Below, piece after piece: positions 16,871-25,718 of a stretch of DNA of 64,000 nt. The position numbers and the translations under genes are program-made. This DNA is from Clostridiales bacterium (lineage in GTDB: Bacteria; Bacillota; Clostridia; Christensenellales; UBA1242): the NCBI GenBank assembly GCA_015069325.1, contig SVIV01000002.1:62001-126000 (forward strand). The letters are read 5' to 3'. Numbering within the stretch: the stretch's first letter is position 1; every line of letters begins with the position of its first letter. The notes beneath the pieces were generated by a model, which saw only the letters and a program-made list of their open reading frames with translations, was not told the DNA's origin and did not search any database.

Positions 16871-16934
16871 AAATAAAAAAGCCAAATTAAACAAAATTCA
16901 TTATATATACAATAAATTTTGCAAAATTTGACTT
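16871..16934 (-). terminator. Long imperfect terminator of the DUF285 surface protein gene
   Basis: A long AT-rich stem (AAGTCAAATTTTGCAAAATT paired with AATTTTGTTTAATTTGGCTT, two mismatches) ends in a T6 run on the minus strand. Confidence 0.65.
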
Positions 16935-16953
16935 ATTTTTAATAAATTATAGT

Positions 16954-18318
16954 TTAAATGCGAACAACTGTCACTTCAGCGCCAACATAATCAGCATCTG
17001 ACATATCAAGTGTCCAATTCTCTCCTACGAGAATTTTGAAATTATATTCACCGCTAAAGTAACTATTATCAAACATACCCTGATAATTCGTTACATTTCT
17101 TGTGTCGAAAGTAGATAAATCAAATACAATAAAATCTCCTTCTTCCCAACTATAAGTATAACAACCATTAAACATCCACGACATATTTGTAACATTTGAA
17201 GTGTCTAAAATTGTAAAGTCAGTGAGAGTGTAATTATCACAAAAGATACATGACATATCTGTCCAAGAAGAAGTATCCCAGCAGTATAGGTTGCGCAAGG
17301 CAGACAAGCCATCAAACATAGAGCCTGGATTAGTCACAAAAGATACATCAGCATTAAATAGTGTAGCCTCTATATAATAAACCATAGGCGTGTAACAATT
17401 AAACAAATTATCGCAATTTGCAGGAAGTGCAATTGTTTTATTTGAAAGAATATAAACCATTTCTCCATCATTATACGCCCAAATACTTCCGTCGCCTGCT
17501 TCTGAAAGATCTACGCCTGTTGTAAAGGTAGGATATTTTTGTGCATAATCAAACGTTGCAGAAACATAACCCCACTCATATTCCACCAAGCCTTCATCAA
17601 CAAAATATGAATGGAATTTAGTCCTATCTAAAGTTGAAATGCTTTGAGCTTCATCTTGGTAATAAAGGTCAAAACCAATATCCCCTGCAATTGTTGCACT
17701 TGCATTTTTATTTAATACTTCAACTTCAATTTTAACAATTTTATAGCCTTGTGCTGAAGCATTTTCATATTGTTTGTTTGTAAACAAATCATCACTTAAT
17801 GTTGATGCTGAAGTTGCTTCACTAAATGAAGTTGTATTATAATACTTCATTCTAAACTTCATATTTTGCTTTTGAGTTATTGTTGGAAGTGGCGCTACCA
17901 TTACATAACCTTCGTCCAAAATGTTATGAATTGTGAAATAGAAAACTGCTTTTGGTGTTTGTGGAGATAATTTAAAATTACCGATATACACTTCTGAGCC
18001 ATCTTCATTGCCATCTCCTGCATTGAAAGTCACATAGCCTTTTTCATCTGTTACTGTTTCACCTTCTTCATTTGTTGTAACAGCCACAGCTCCATCTTCC
18101 TTGCCGTCGCTATCACTGTCTTGATTTGGAACATAATACTCTGTCCTGACCTTTGCTGCTACGTTGTCTCCTACTGAGTAACTTACATTAAATCCTGCTT
18201 TATAGTTTTGTGTGCTTGCTGCCCATACACCAATCACAGCACCAACAACCATTAAAAAGCCAAGACATAATGAAAGCACAGTAGTTTTAAATTTTTTGTT
18301 TGAAATTTGCTTTTCCAT
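16954..18318 (-). CDS. Secreted/surface protein with DUF285 (BspA-like) repeats
   Basis: A 454-residue exported protein. The N-terminus has a basic patch and a hydrophobic core, VLSLCLGFLMVVGAVIGVWAAS, likely a signal peptide. The middle is beta-rich and may be SipW/TasA-like. The C-terminal third has three copies of a [WLF]DTxxxT[DN]MxxMF-type repeat (e.g. LDTSNVTNMSWMF, FDTRNVTNYQGMF), the DUF285 signature of BspA-like surface proteins. No LPXTG or C-terminal anchor is seen. AGGAG precedes the ATG; it is monocistronic with its own promoter and terminator. Likely role in adhesion or surface display (inference). Confidence 0.8.
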   Translation of the reverse strand: MEKQISNKKFKTTVLSLCLGFLMVVGAVIGVWAASTQNYKAGFNVSYSVGDNVAAKVRTEYYVPNQDSDSDGKEDGAVAVTTNEEGETVTDEKGYVTFNAGDGNEDGSEVYIGNFKLSPQTPKAVFYFTIHNILDEGYVMVAPLPTITQKQNMKFRMKYYNTTSFSEATSASTLSDDLFTNKQYENASAQGYKIVKIEVEVLNKNASATIAGDIGFDLYYQDEAQSISTLDRTKFHSYFVDEGLVEYEWGYVSATFDYAQKYPTFTTGVDLSEAGDGSIWAYNDGEMVYILSNKTIALPANCDNLFNCYTPMVYYIEATLFNADVSFVTNPGSMFDGLSALRNLYCWDTSSWTDMSCIFCDNYTLTDFTILDTSNVTNMSWMFNGCYTYSWEEGDFIVFDLSTFDTRNVTNYQGMFDNSYFSGEYNFKILVGENWTLDMSDADYVGAEVTVVRI

Positions 18319-18411
18319 TTCTTCTCCTATTTTAACTATTTTTTATTAAAAAATTATATTATTGAAAAATGCTTGATTCAACACTTTTTTCTCTAATTAT
18401 TTTTCAAAATC

Positions 18412-18441
18412 AGTTTAGCACCCACCCCATTTTTTTGTCAA
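18412..18441 (-). promoter_or_regulatory. Promoter of the DUF285 protein gene, flanked by an inverted repeat
   Basis: TTGACA, an 18-bp spacer and an extended TGCTAAACT on the minus strand. The spacer carries AAAAAATGGGG, repeated in inverted orientation (CCCCATTTTTT at 18425-18435 and AAAAAATGGGG at 18463-18473 on the plus strand). An 11-bp inverted repeat straddling the -35 could be an operator. Confidence 0.6.
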
Positions 18442-18499
18442 GCGATTTAAACCATTATCTTCAAAAAATGGGGAAATGTGTAATTTAAGCAGGATTTAA

Positions 18500-18530
18500 A
18501 TAAAAAATATACCGCAACTGCGGTATATTT
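18500..18530 (-). terminator. Terminator after trxA
   Basis: 11-bp stem AAATATACCGC / GCGGTATATTT with a 4-nt loop and a T-rich tail on the minus strand; it overlaps the trxA stop region. Confidence 0.85.
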
Positions 18531-18838
18531 TATAAATAAGATTTAATTGTATTTATGCAATCTTCACTATCCCAAATGCCAACGTGTTTTTCTTGCATAT
18601 CTCCATCTTTAAACACAAGAAGCGTCGGAATTGACATAATAGCAAATTTCTTTGCAAGAGACGGACATTCGTCAACATCAACTTTAATAATGTTAATATC
18701 TTGTCCGATTGCTTCATCAATATCTTCTAAAATATTTGCCATAATCCTGCAAGGCCCACACCAAGTTGCATAAAAGTCAACTAAAGCAACTCCTTCTTTG
18801 ATAATTTCATTAAACTCTTTTTCATTTACAATTTTCAT
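18530..18838 (-). CDS. trxA: Thioredoxin
   Basis: Small cytoplasmic dithiol-disulfide oxidoreductase. The active site is WCGPC at residues 26-30, followed by the conserved cis-Pro segment MSIPTLLVFKDG. 102 residues, standard length. ATG overlaps the tcdA stop by 4 nt (ATGA), and GGAGAG lies upstream, so it is translationally coupled as the last gene of the comM-to-trxA run. Confidence 0.95.
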   Translation of the reverse strand: MKIVNEKEFNEIIKEGVALVDFYATWCGPCRIMANILEDIDEAIGQDINIIKVDVDECPSLAKKFAIMSIPTLLVFKDGDMQEKHVGIWDSEDCINTIKSYL

Positions 18839-19512
18839 ATTTTACTCTCCAATATTTGATTAACAATCCACGCAGAAATTGTGCAACCACACATTGCTGG
18901 ATAATAGCTGATGCTTCCTACAGGATTTGAAATTGATTGTGGTTTTGAAAAAGAAGTAACAACTGTCAAATCTTTTACTCCCGCTGCTTTCAATGCTTTT
19001 CGCATTACTTTTGCAAGTCCGTCATTATATGTTTTATAAATATCAACAACTTCAAAAACAGGAATATCACATCTATTACCTGCCCCCATAGCAGAAACTA
19101 TATTTATATTGTGCGTTTTGCAATAAATTATTAGTGCTTTTTTATCTTCAACAATATCAATTGCATCAACAACCAAATCAGTATCTTTGACAAGCGAAGA
19201 TATGTTTTCTTTAGATAATTTGTCAAAAACGGCTTCAATTTTGATGTTTTTATTGATTTTTTGCATCATTTCTTGCAAAACCTCAACCTTTCTCTTTCCA
19301 ATCGTGTCTTCAAACGCAATAATCTGTCTATTCACATTTGATGAAGATACAACATCAAAATCAATTATTGTAAAGTTTTCAACCCCTGCACGAGCAAGCA
19401 TTATTGCAGTATAACCGCCTACTCCGCCACAACCAACAATAGTAATATGTTTGGACGCAATTTTTTCTAGACCTTCGCTTCCTATCAAAAGCTCAGTTCT
19501 GCTTTTATCCAT
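18835..19512 (-). CDS. tcdA: tRNA threonylcarbamoyladenosine dehydratase (TcdA/CsdL-like)
   Basis: ThiF/E1-like enzyme that cyclises t6A37 to ct6A in ANN-decoding tRNAs. The N-terminus has VGCGGVGGYTA (nucleotide-binding Gly-rich loop), then FDVVSSSNVNRQ, the R-finger motif typical of TcdA. The C-terminal NPVGSISYYPAMCG segment matches the family end. 225 residues versus about 250-270 in characterised members. GTAGGTGAAGT precedes the ATG, 7 nt after hslU. It complements MtaB, encoded at about 30 kb, which acts on the same nucleotide. Confidence 0.9.
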   Translation of the reverse strand: MDKSRTELLIGSEGLEKIASKHITIVGCGGVGGYTAIMLARAGVENFTIIDFDVVSSSNVNRQIIAFEDTIGKRKVEVLQEMMQKINKNIKIEAVFDKLSKENISSLVKDTDLVVDAIDIVEDKKALIIYCKTHNINIVSAMGAGNRCDIPVFEVVDIYKTYNDGLAKVMRKALKAAGVKDLTVVTSFSKPQSISNPVGSISYYPAMCGCTISAWIVNQILESKI

Positions 19513-19519
19513 ACTTCAC

Positions 19520-20815
19520 CTACAATACAAATTTTTTAAGGTCAAACTTTTTGTTTGTCTCTTTGAATGTATTTTGAACATAATTGCGATCAATTACAAC
19601 TTCCATCAATGGATGTTCTCCTGAAGCATTAAATGAAATATCTTCAAGAAGAAGCTCTATAATTGTATGAAGTCTTCTCGCTCCAATATTTTCACTTGTT
19701 TCATTTTCTTTTTCTGCCATATCGGAAATTTCATCAAGCGCATCGTCAGTAAATTTCAAATCAATATTATCAACTTTCAAAATACTTGTATATTGGAAAA
19801 TAATTGAATTTTTGGTTTCAGCCAAAATCTTCTTGAAATCATTTTTTGTAAGATTGTCAAGTTCTACCCTAATTGGGAAACGACCTTGAAGTTCTGGAAT
19901 CATATCTTCAATATTTGCAAGATGGAACGCACCAGACGCAATAAACAAAATAAAGTCAGTTTTTACATTACCATACTTCGTTGCAACTGTGCTTCCTTCA
20001 ACAATAGGAAGAACATCTCTTTGCACCCCCTCTCTTGAAACATCTTGATTGTTTGAGCCACCTGCCTTGCCTATAATTTTATCAATTTCATCAATAAAAA
20101 TTATTCCTTCTTCTTCAGTTCTTCTAATCGCTTCTGCATAAACATTGTCTTTATCAATAACTCTTTCGCTTTCTTCTGCAATCAAAACTTCTCTAGCACG
20201 AGCAACTGAAAGCTTTCTTTTCTTGCGCTTTTGTGGCATCATACCATCAAACATAGATCCTAAGTTAATTTCAGGACCTCCAATCGCAAGCATAGGTTTT
20301 TGTTGTTCTAAAACATTAATTTCAATGACTTCATCTTCAATCTTGCCACTTCTAAGTTCTTCTGTTACAAGAGTCCTATCTACAGCAATATCTTTCGCTC
20401 TACGGCTATCACAAATAGCATCAATAAGTCGAATTTCAACTTGTGGCGCAACTTTAGCTTCAACTTCGTGAGCCTTTTCATCTTTTACCATTCTCACAGC
20501 TGTTTCAACTAAATCCCTAATCATACTTTCAACATCTCTGCCAACATAACCAACTTCCGTGTATTTTGTAGCTTCAATTTTTATAAATGGGGCCTTTACA
20601 AGACGAGCAAGTCTTCTTGCAATTTCTGTTTTACCAACACCTGTTGGCCCTTTCATTATAATATTTTTAGGTGTAATTTCATCTCTTATTTCTTTTGGAA
20701 GACGACTTCTTCTATATCTATTTCTAAGTGCAACAGCAACTGCCCTTTTCGCTTTTGGCTGCCCAATAATATATTTATCTAATTCTTCTACTATTTGTCT
20801 TGGTGATAAATTCAT
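19520..20815 (-). CDS. hslU: ATP-dependent protease ATPase subunit HslU
   Basis: AAA+ unfoldase that feeds the HslV peptidase. Walker A GPTGVGKTE (about 56-64), Walker B IIFIDEIDKI, and the pore motif equivalent TEVGYVGRDVE are all visible. The C-terminus KKFDLKKFVL resembles the HslU tail that docks into HslV. 431 residues, close to the norm. AGGAGG precedes the ATG; 1 nt separates it from hslV, giving a classic hslVU pair. Confidence 0.96.
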   Translation of the reverse strand: MNLSPRQIVEELDKYIIGQPKAKRAVAVALRNRYRRSRLPKEIRDEITPKNIIMKGPTGVGKTEIARRLARLVKAPFIKIEATKYTEVGYVGRDVESMIRDLVETAVRMVKDEKAHEVEAKVAPQVEIRLIDAICDSRRAKDIAVDRTLVTEELRSGKIEDEVIEINVLEQQKPMLAIGGPEINLGSMFDGMMPQKRKKRKLSVARAREVLIAEESERVIDKDNVYAEAIRRTEEEGIIFIDEIDKIIGKAGGSNNQDVSREGVQRDVLPIVEGSTVATKYGNVKTDFILFIASGAFHLANIEDMIPELQGRFPIRVELDNLTKNDFKKILAETKNSIIFQYTSILKVDNIDLKFTDDALDEISDMAEKENETSENIGARRLHTIIELLLEDISFNASGEHPLMEVVIDRNYVQNTFKETNKKFDLKKFVL

Positions 20816-20816
20816 T

Positions 20817-21353
20817 TCACACCTCCTCTACTGTAATATTTTCATTTGTAAATACGCAAATTTGCCCTGCAATTTCAAGGGCTTTTTGAGCAATTTCTTT
20901 TGCAGATAATTCTGTATTTTGTTTTAAAGCTCTCGCTGCGGCAAGCGCATAATTCCCACCAGAGCCAATTGCAACAATACCTTCATCAGGCTCAATTACA
21001 TCTCCATTCCCACTTATGACAAGAAGAAGATTTTTATCTGCAACAATCATCATTGCATCTAATTGTCTTGCTTTATCATTTCTCCAAATTCCCGCAAGTT
21101 CAACCGCACTTCTCATAAGATTTCCTGAAAATTTGTTTAACATATTTTCAAACTTTTCACAAAGCGAAAATGCATCTGCTGTCGCTCCAGCAAATCCAAT
21201 CACAACATTTCCGTTGTAAATTCTTCTCACCTTATGAGCAGTTGACTTAAATATGATTGATTGCCCCATAGTAACTTGTCCATCGCCTGCAAGAGCAATT
21301 TTACCATCTTTTTTTACCCCGCAAATCGTAGTTGACCTAAACATACTTTCCAT
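20817..21353 (-). CDS. hslV: ATP-dependent protease peptidase subunit HslV
   Basis: Threonine protease core of HslVU. The sequence [22 protein letters not shown] gives the catalytic Thr after a short N-terminal propeptide (MESMFR or MFR plus Ser), as in other Clostridia. The track begins at 21401, but AAGGAGG sits 9 nt before the ATG at 21353, so that start is used (178 residues); it overlaps the end of the TrmFO-like gene by 17 nt. Removal of the leader would expose the nucleophile (inference). Confidence 0.94.
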   Translation of the reverse strand: MESMFRSTTICGVKKDGKIALAGDGQVTMGQSIIFKSTAHKVRRIYNGNVVIGFAGATADAFSLCEKFENMLNKFSGNLMRSAVELAGIWRNDKARQLDAMMIVADKNLLLVISGNGDVIEPDEGIVAIGSGGNYALAAARALKQNTELSAKEIAQKALEIAGQICVFTNENITVEEV

Positions 21354-22569
21354 TTTTGTATTCCTCCTTAAATTGTTCCAACGCATACAGTGATTTATCA
21401 AAACTCACCTTGACAAATTCTTCCAAATTCTCATCTGCATCTATTTTGATAATTTCATCATAACCAATAATTGGTCTGGTTTTTGTTGACGATTCTCCTG
21501 TAAGATTCTGTATAAATTTACCAAAAGCACAACCTATTGGCACTTTTATCATTTTTTTATTTTCTATTCTTTTTAAAATATTCATTGCTGTCCACATTCC
21601 ACTGGCAATTCCGTTTATACTTCCATCAAGCCCTAAAATTCCGCCCGCAAAGAAAACATTCTCCTCTTGCCTGCTTTGACAAAATGGAGTTGTCGTGTAA
21701 ACAGGATTAATAAATTTACCTTTACAAACGCCCGCCACCTTAACAAATTTGAAGTGTTGCAGTGCTTTTAACGTGCTGAAAATTTTATATTGCCTAATTT
21801 GCGGAAGATCTGAAGATAAATGTTGCACTTCAAAACCATATTCAACCCTTTTTAGCACAAGTGTTGCATAAGGTTTCAAGCCGTCCATTATCTGCGGTTT
21901 CATCGCATATGAACGAAGATTGTCTTTATTATGAAGTGCTAAATCTTCAATAGTGTTTTGTTGAATCTTAAAATTTTCGCTAGACTTCCTCTCGTCAACA
22001 GCCTGTTTTACCACTTCTTTAACAAAAACACCATATTCTTCTTCTGAAATTGCCAACAAATAGGTATTATCTTCTTTATGATACAAATACGCTTCATCTA
22101 TGTCTTCAATAATAGGATAGATAGGCAATGCCTGAACACACTTTAATGTGCCATACTTTTCAATCAAATGATTGTAAAGGGCATCTTCTGTATATGGCCC
22201 AGATGCAATCAGAGTAAGTTCCATTGGATTGACAGTTTTTACACTTGCCTCAAAGACTTCAATATTTTCATTATCATTAATCATCTTAAGTCCATAACTT
22301 ACAAGAAGTTGATCTAAGCATTTTGCTCCACTTTTTTCAAATTCATCTATCTTTTTCGCAAGTGGGCTTCCAAGCAAACTCAACTCTTTCGTCAGAAGCT
22401 TTGTATACATTTCTTCTGAAATTGTCAATCTTTTCTTTATCTTGTCTTCCCTATACATCTTACCATTATCAAATATATGCACCTTGATATCGTGCCCCGC
22501 CAAAAACAACGCTGCTTCAATGCCAGCAACCCCCGCACCTATTATATTAACAACATTTCGATTAAGCAT
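21337..22569 (-). CDS. TrmFO-like flavoprotein, catalytic cysteines not conserved
   Basis: Related to the folate- and FAD-dependent tRNA m5U54 methyltransferase TrmFO. The FAD loop [30 protein letters not shown], the IDEAYLYH segment and the C-terminal [19 protein letters not shown] are recognisable. The N-terminal region that normally holds CSNSLR has no Cys, and the second catalytic site (family FEGCMP) reads FKIQQN. So both catalytic cysteines seem lost. The gene keeps its usual place between topA and hslV. The start at 22569 is chosen for AAGGAG; 410 residues. It may be a diverged RNA methyltransferase or have another flavin role. Confidence 0.82.
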   Translation of the reverse strand: MLNRNVVNIIGAGVAGIEAALFLAGHDIKVHIFDNGKMYREDKIKKRLTISEEMYTKLLTKELSLLGSPLAKKIDEFEKSGAKCLDQLLVSYGLKMINDNENIEVFEASVKTVNPMELTLIASGPYTEDALYNHLIEKYGTLKCVQALPIYPIIEDIDEAYLYHKEDNTYLLAISEEEYGVFVKEVVKQAVDERKSSENFKIQQNTIEDLALHNKDNLRSYAMKPQIMDGLKPYATLVLKRVEYGFEVQHLSSDLPQIRQYKIFSTLKALQHFKFVKVAGVCKGKFINPVYTTTPFCQSRQEENVFFAGGILGLDGSINGIASGMWTAMNILKRIENKKMIKVPIGCAFGKFIQNLTGESSTKTRPIIGYDEIIKIDADENLEEFVKVSFDKSLYALEQFKEEYKNGKYV

Positions 22570-24628
22570 TATTCTCCTTATAATCACAGTCTGCATTACC
22601 GCATTTTGTAAGTTTGCCTTTAACTACAATTGGACTTTGACATTTTGGACATTTTGCCCCTGTAGTAATATCCCAGCTCATAAACTTGCACTCTGGATAA
22701 CGATCACAAGAGTAGAATGTTTTTCCTTTCTTACTCTTACGTTCCACCATATCTGCACCACATTCAGGGCATTTTCCTGAAACTTTTTTTGTTTCATTTA
22801 AAGGCCTTGTATTTTTGCATTTGGGGAAATTTGAACAAGCCAAAAACTCTCCAAATCTACCATTTCTTATAAGCATCTTGCTTCCACATTTTTCACATAT
22901 GATATCTGTTTCTTTTGGTGGCTCTTTTAGAGACACACTACTTCCGTCTGCACGAATAAGCAGCTTTTCAAATCCTGTCCAGAAAGATGCAACGACTTCC
23001 TTCCAATCTTCATCTTTACTTGCAATATCATCTAGCCTTGTTTCCATATGAGCAGTAAACTTAACATTTATCACTCCTGCAAAAAATTGATCTAAATAGG
23101 TAGTTATCTTTCTTCCCAGTTCAGTTGGGATAAGATATTTCCCTTCTTTTTCTGTATATTTACGAGTTGACAAAATGGTAATTGTTGCCGAATATGTGGC
23201 TGGTCTGCCTATGCCCTTTTCTTCCATAGCCTTGACAAGTGTTGCTTCAGTATATCTAGTAGGCGGCTTAGTAAATTTTTGCTCTGGCACAATCTTATTG
23301 CAAGCAAGAGTTTCGCCTTCTTCAATAACAGGAAGCCTGCCCGCAAGCCCTTCTTTGCCTTCGTCTTCAACAAATTCCTTATATACTTTTGTATATCCAG
23401 GAAATTCCATTGTCTTTCCACTTACTTTAAAACCATAATCTTCACAATCGAAGTTAACAGTAACGCTTGCATACTCAGCATCACTCATTTGGCTCGCAAG
23501 GAAGCGTTCATAAATAAGTTTATAAAGTTTGTAGTTGTCTGTTGAAAGTGTTTCTTTGACCATTTCTGGCGTTATATCCATTGTGATCGGTCTAATCGCT
23601 TCGTGCGCATCTTGAGCCGAATCTTTAGTATGATAAATGTTTGGCTTTGATGGAACAAACTCTTTGCCATACTTATTGTTAATAAACGCCAAACAAGCAT
23701 TTTGAGCATCGGTTGACACACGAACAGAGTCAGTTCTGATATATGTAATAAGAGCAATTTTTCCTTCCCCTTTGACTTCAACACCTTCATACAATTGCTG
23801 TGCCGATGCTGATGTTTTTGCAAGGCTCATACCAAGCTTATTTAACGCATCTTGTTGCATTGTGCTTGTTGTAAATGGGGCTGGGGCGTGAGATTTCGTC
23901 TTCGCCTTTTTGACTTCTTTAACCGAAAAATCTTTGCCATTTATTACACTTAGCATTTGGTCAACTTCTTCTTTATTTTTAGGAACAAACTTTTTCTTTT
24001 TGAAAGTTGCAAGATTTGCTTTGATTTCGCTTGCACCCTTCTTCAAAAATGCTTGAACAGTCCAATATTCTTCTGGCTTAAAGTTTTCAATTTCGACTTC
24101 TCTGTCAACAACAAGTTTAAGCGCAACCGATTGAACCCTTCCCGCACTTAACTTTGGTGCTATTTTCTTGCAAATGATAGGTGAAAGTTTATAACCTACA
24201 AGCCTATCAAGCACCCGTCTGGCCTGCTGAGCATCTACCAGTTTAAGATCTATTTTTCTTGGCTCGGTCAAGGCTTTTGAAACCGCCTTTTTTGAAATTT
24301 CGTTAAACTGTATTCTGCAAGCCTTATCTCCATCATAGCCTAAAATATGTGCCACGTGCCAAGAAATCGCTTCCCCTTCTCTATCTGGGTCGGTTGCGAT
24401 ATAAACGTAGTCTGCTTTTTCTGCTTTTCTTTTTAATTCACTAATAAGATCTTTTTTATCAGACAAGATTTCATATTTTGGTTCAAAATTATTTTTTATG
24501 TCAATAGCGAGGCTTTTTTGTGGAAGGTCTCTAATATGACCTTTTGTCGCAAATACTTCATAGCCTTCGCCTAAATATTTTTTTAATGCTTCTCGTTTTG
24601 CTGGCGACTCAATAATAACAAGTTTCAA
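22562..24628 (-). CDS. topA: DNA topoisomerase I
   Basis: Relaxes negative supercoils. The N-terminal Toprim domain opens MKLVIIESPAKREALKKYLG and contains DPDREGEAI; the active-site tyrosine is in ITYIRTDSVRVS. Three C-terminal Cys4 zinc ribbons are visible (CEKCGSK..CSNFPKC, CPECGAD..CDRYPEC, CPKCQSP..CGNADC). 688 residues, standard. The start is a TTG at 24628 with GGAGG five bases upstream. It overlaps the TrmFO-like gene by 8 nt. Confidence 0.97.
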   Translation of the reverse strand: MKLVIIESPAKREALKKYLGEGYEVFATKGHIRDLPQKSLAIDIKNNFEPKYEILSDKKDLISELKRKAEKADYVYIATDPDREGEAISWHVAHILGYDGDKACRIQFNEISKKAVSKALTEPRKIDLKLVDAQQARRVLDRLVGYKLSPIICKKIAPKLSAGRVQSVALKLVVDREVEIENFKPEEYWTVQAFLKKGASEIKANLATFKKKKFVPKNKEEVDQMLSVINGKDFSVKEVKKAKTKSHAPAPFTTSTMQQDALNKLGMSLAKTSASAQQLYEGVEVKGEGKIALITYIRTDSVRVSTDAQNACLAFINNKYGKEFVPSKPNIYHTKDSAQDAHEAIRPITMDITPEMVKETLSTDNYKLYKLIYERFLASQMSDAEYASVTVNFDCEDYGFKVSGKTMEFPGYTKVYKEFVEDEGKEGLAGRLPVIEEGETLACNKIVPEQKFTKPPTRYTEATLVKAMEEKGIGRPATYSATITILSTRKYTEKEGKYLIPTELGRKITTYLDQFFAGVINVKFTAHMETRLDDIASKDEDWKEVVASFWTGFEKLLIRADGSSVSLKEPPKETDIICEKCGSKMLIRNGRFGEFLACSNFPKCKNTRPLNETKKVSGKCPECGADMVERKSKKGKTFYSCDRYPECKFMSWDITTGAKCPKCQSPIVVKGKLTKCGNADCDYKENNA

Positions 24629-24639
24629 TCAATCCTCCA

Positions 24640-25707
24640 TTATTTTAAGGCAATAGTTCCGCCTGGTAGTCTAGATATTATCCCACGAATTTCAAGCATT
24701 GTCAAACAAGTATTGAAATTATTTATATCTAAACCCGAATTTTTTGTAAGAAAATCAATTTTCTTCATTCCATCTTTTAAAAGATTCACAATTTTTTCTT
24801 CATCTGGTTGCAACTCAATTTGCACAACCTGTTTATCTAAATTAATTTCATAATCATCAAGAATATCTTTCCCGCAAGTTACGCATTTGCCTTGCCCTGT
24901 TTTTATAACTTCATTTGTCAGTTCACTGCTAGATGAGTCTATATTTCCAGGCACAGCATAAACATCATTGCCATATTCTAGGGCAAAATCCTTTGTATGA
25001 ATTGTTCCGCTTTTTATACTTGCTTCAGTAATAAGTGTTGCCTGACTTATACCGGCAATAATACGGTTTCTTAATGGAAACAAATATTTACTTGAAAGTT
25101 TTTTAGGACGTTGCTCGGATATAAGCAACCCCTTTCTTGCAATTTCATCTGCAAGCGATTGATGCTCGGTCGGATAAATATGGTCAAACCCGCCACCCAG
25201 CACTGCAATAGTTTTTCCGCCACATTCAAGTGCACAGCGATGAGCAATGCTATCAATTCCATATGCTAGACCGCTTACAATAACCACTCCTGCGCCGGCA
25301 ACATCTCTCACAAGTTTTTCCGTTGCCATTTTCCCATAACTTGAAGGCTTTCTTGTTCCTACAACAGAAAGACATTCTTTATTCAATAGCGAGACATCAC
25401 CCTTGCAATATAAAATTAATGGTGCGTCCTTTTGTTCTCTTAGGCGATTAGGATATTCATCGCTATATATAGTCAAAACAGATATATCCCTATCTGCAAG
25501 ATTTTTAAGATAGGTTTGGACTAAAGCTTCATCTGCACTGGCAATCATACTTTCATATGTTTCTTTTTTCAAAATATTTTCTGCAAATTTGGTTTTTGAA
25601 AAACATTTGATTGTCTGCTCTTTCATAGTATCCATTATTTCTGACATCTTCTTTGACGACAAATCAAATTGAGACAGAAACACGATAAGCAAGTCTCTTT
25701 TGTCCAT
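24640..25707 (-). CDS. dprA: DNA processing protein DprA (Smf)
   Basis: Binds incoming single-stranded DNA and loads RecA during natural transformation. The Rossmann core is clear: VVGTRKPSSYG, IVSGLAYGIDSIAHRCAL, TIAVLGGGFDHIYP and NRIIAGIS. A C-terminal winged-helix-like tail (about 300-355) follows. AAGGAGAAGG marks the ATG at 25707, giving 355 residues. It lies 11 nt downstream of the comM-like gene and 11 nt upstream of topA. Confidence 0.95.
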   Translation of the reverse strand: MDKRDLLIVFLSQFDLSSKKMSEIMDTMKEQTIKCFSKTKFAENILKKETYESMIASADEALVQTYLKNLADRDISVLTIYSDEYPNRLREQKDAPLILYCKGDVSLLNKECLSVVGTRKPSSYGKMATEKLVRDVAGAGVVIVSGLAYGIDSIAHRCALECGGKTIAVLGGGFDHIYPTEHQSLADEIARKGLLISEQRPKKLSSKYLFPLRNRIIAGISQATLITEASIKSGTIHTKDFALEYGNDVYAVPGNIDSSSSELTNEVIKTGQGKCVTCGKDILDDYEINLDKQVVQIELQPDEEKIVNLLKDGMKKIDFLTKNSGLDINNFNTCLTMLEIRGIISRLPGGTIALK

Positions 25708-25718
25708 TCCTTCTCCTT

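Noticed and set aside
22815-24151. Several ORFs opposite or out of frame within topA
   Set aside because: All are shadows of the long conserved topA frame and lack ribosome sites.
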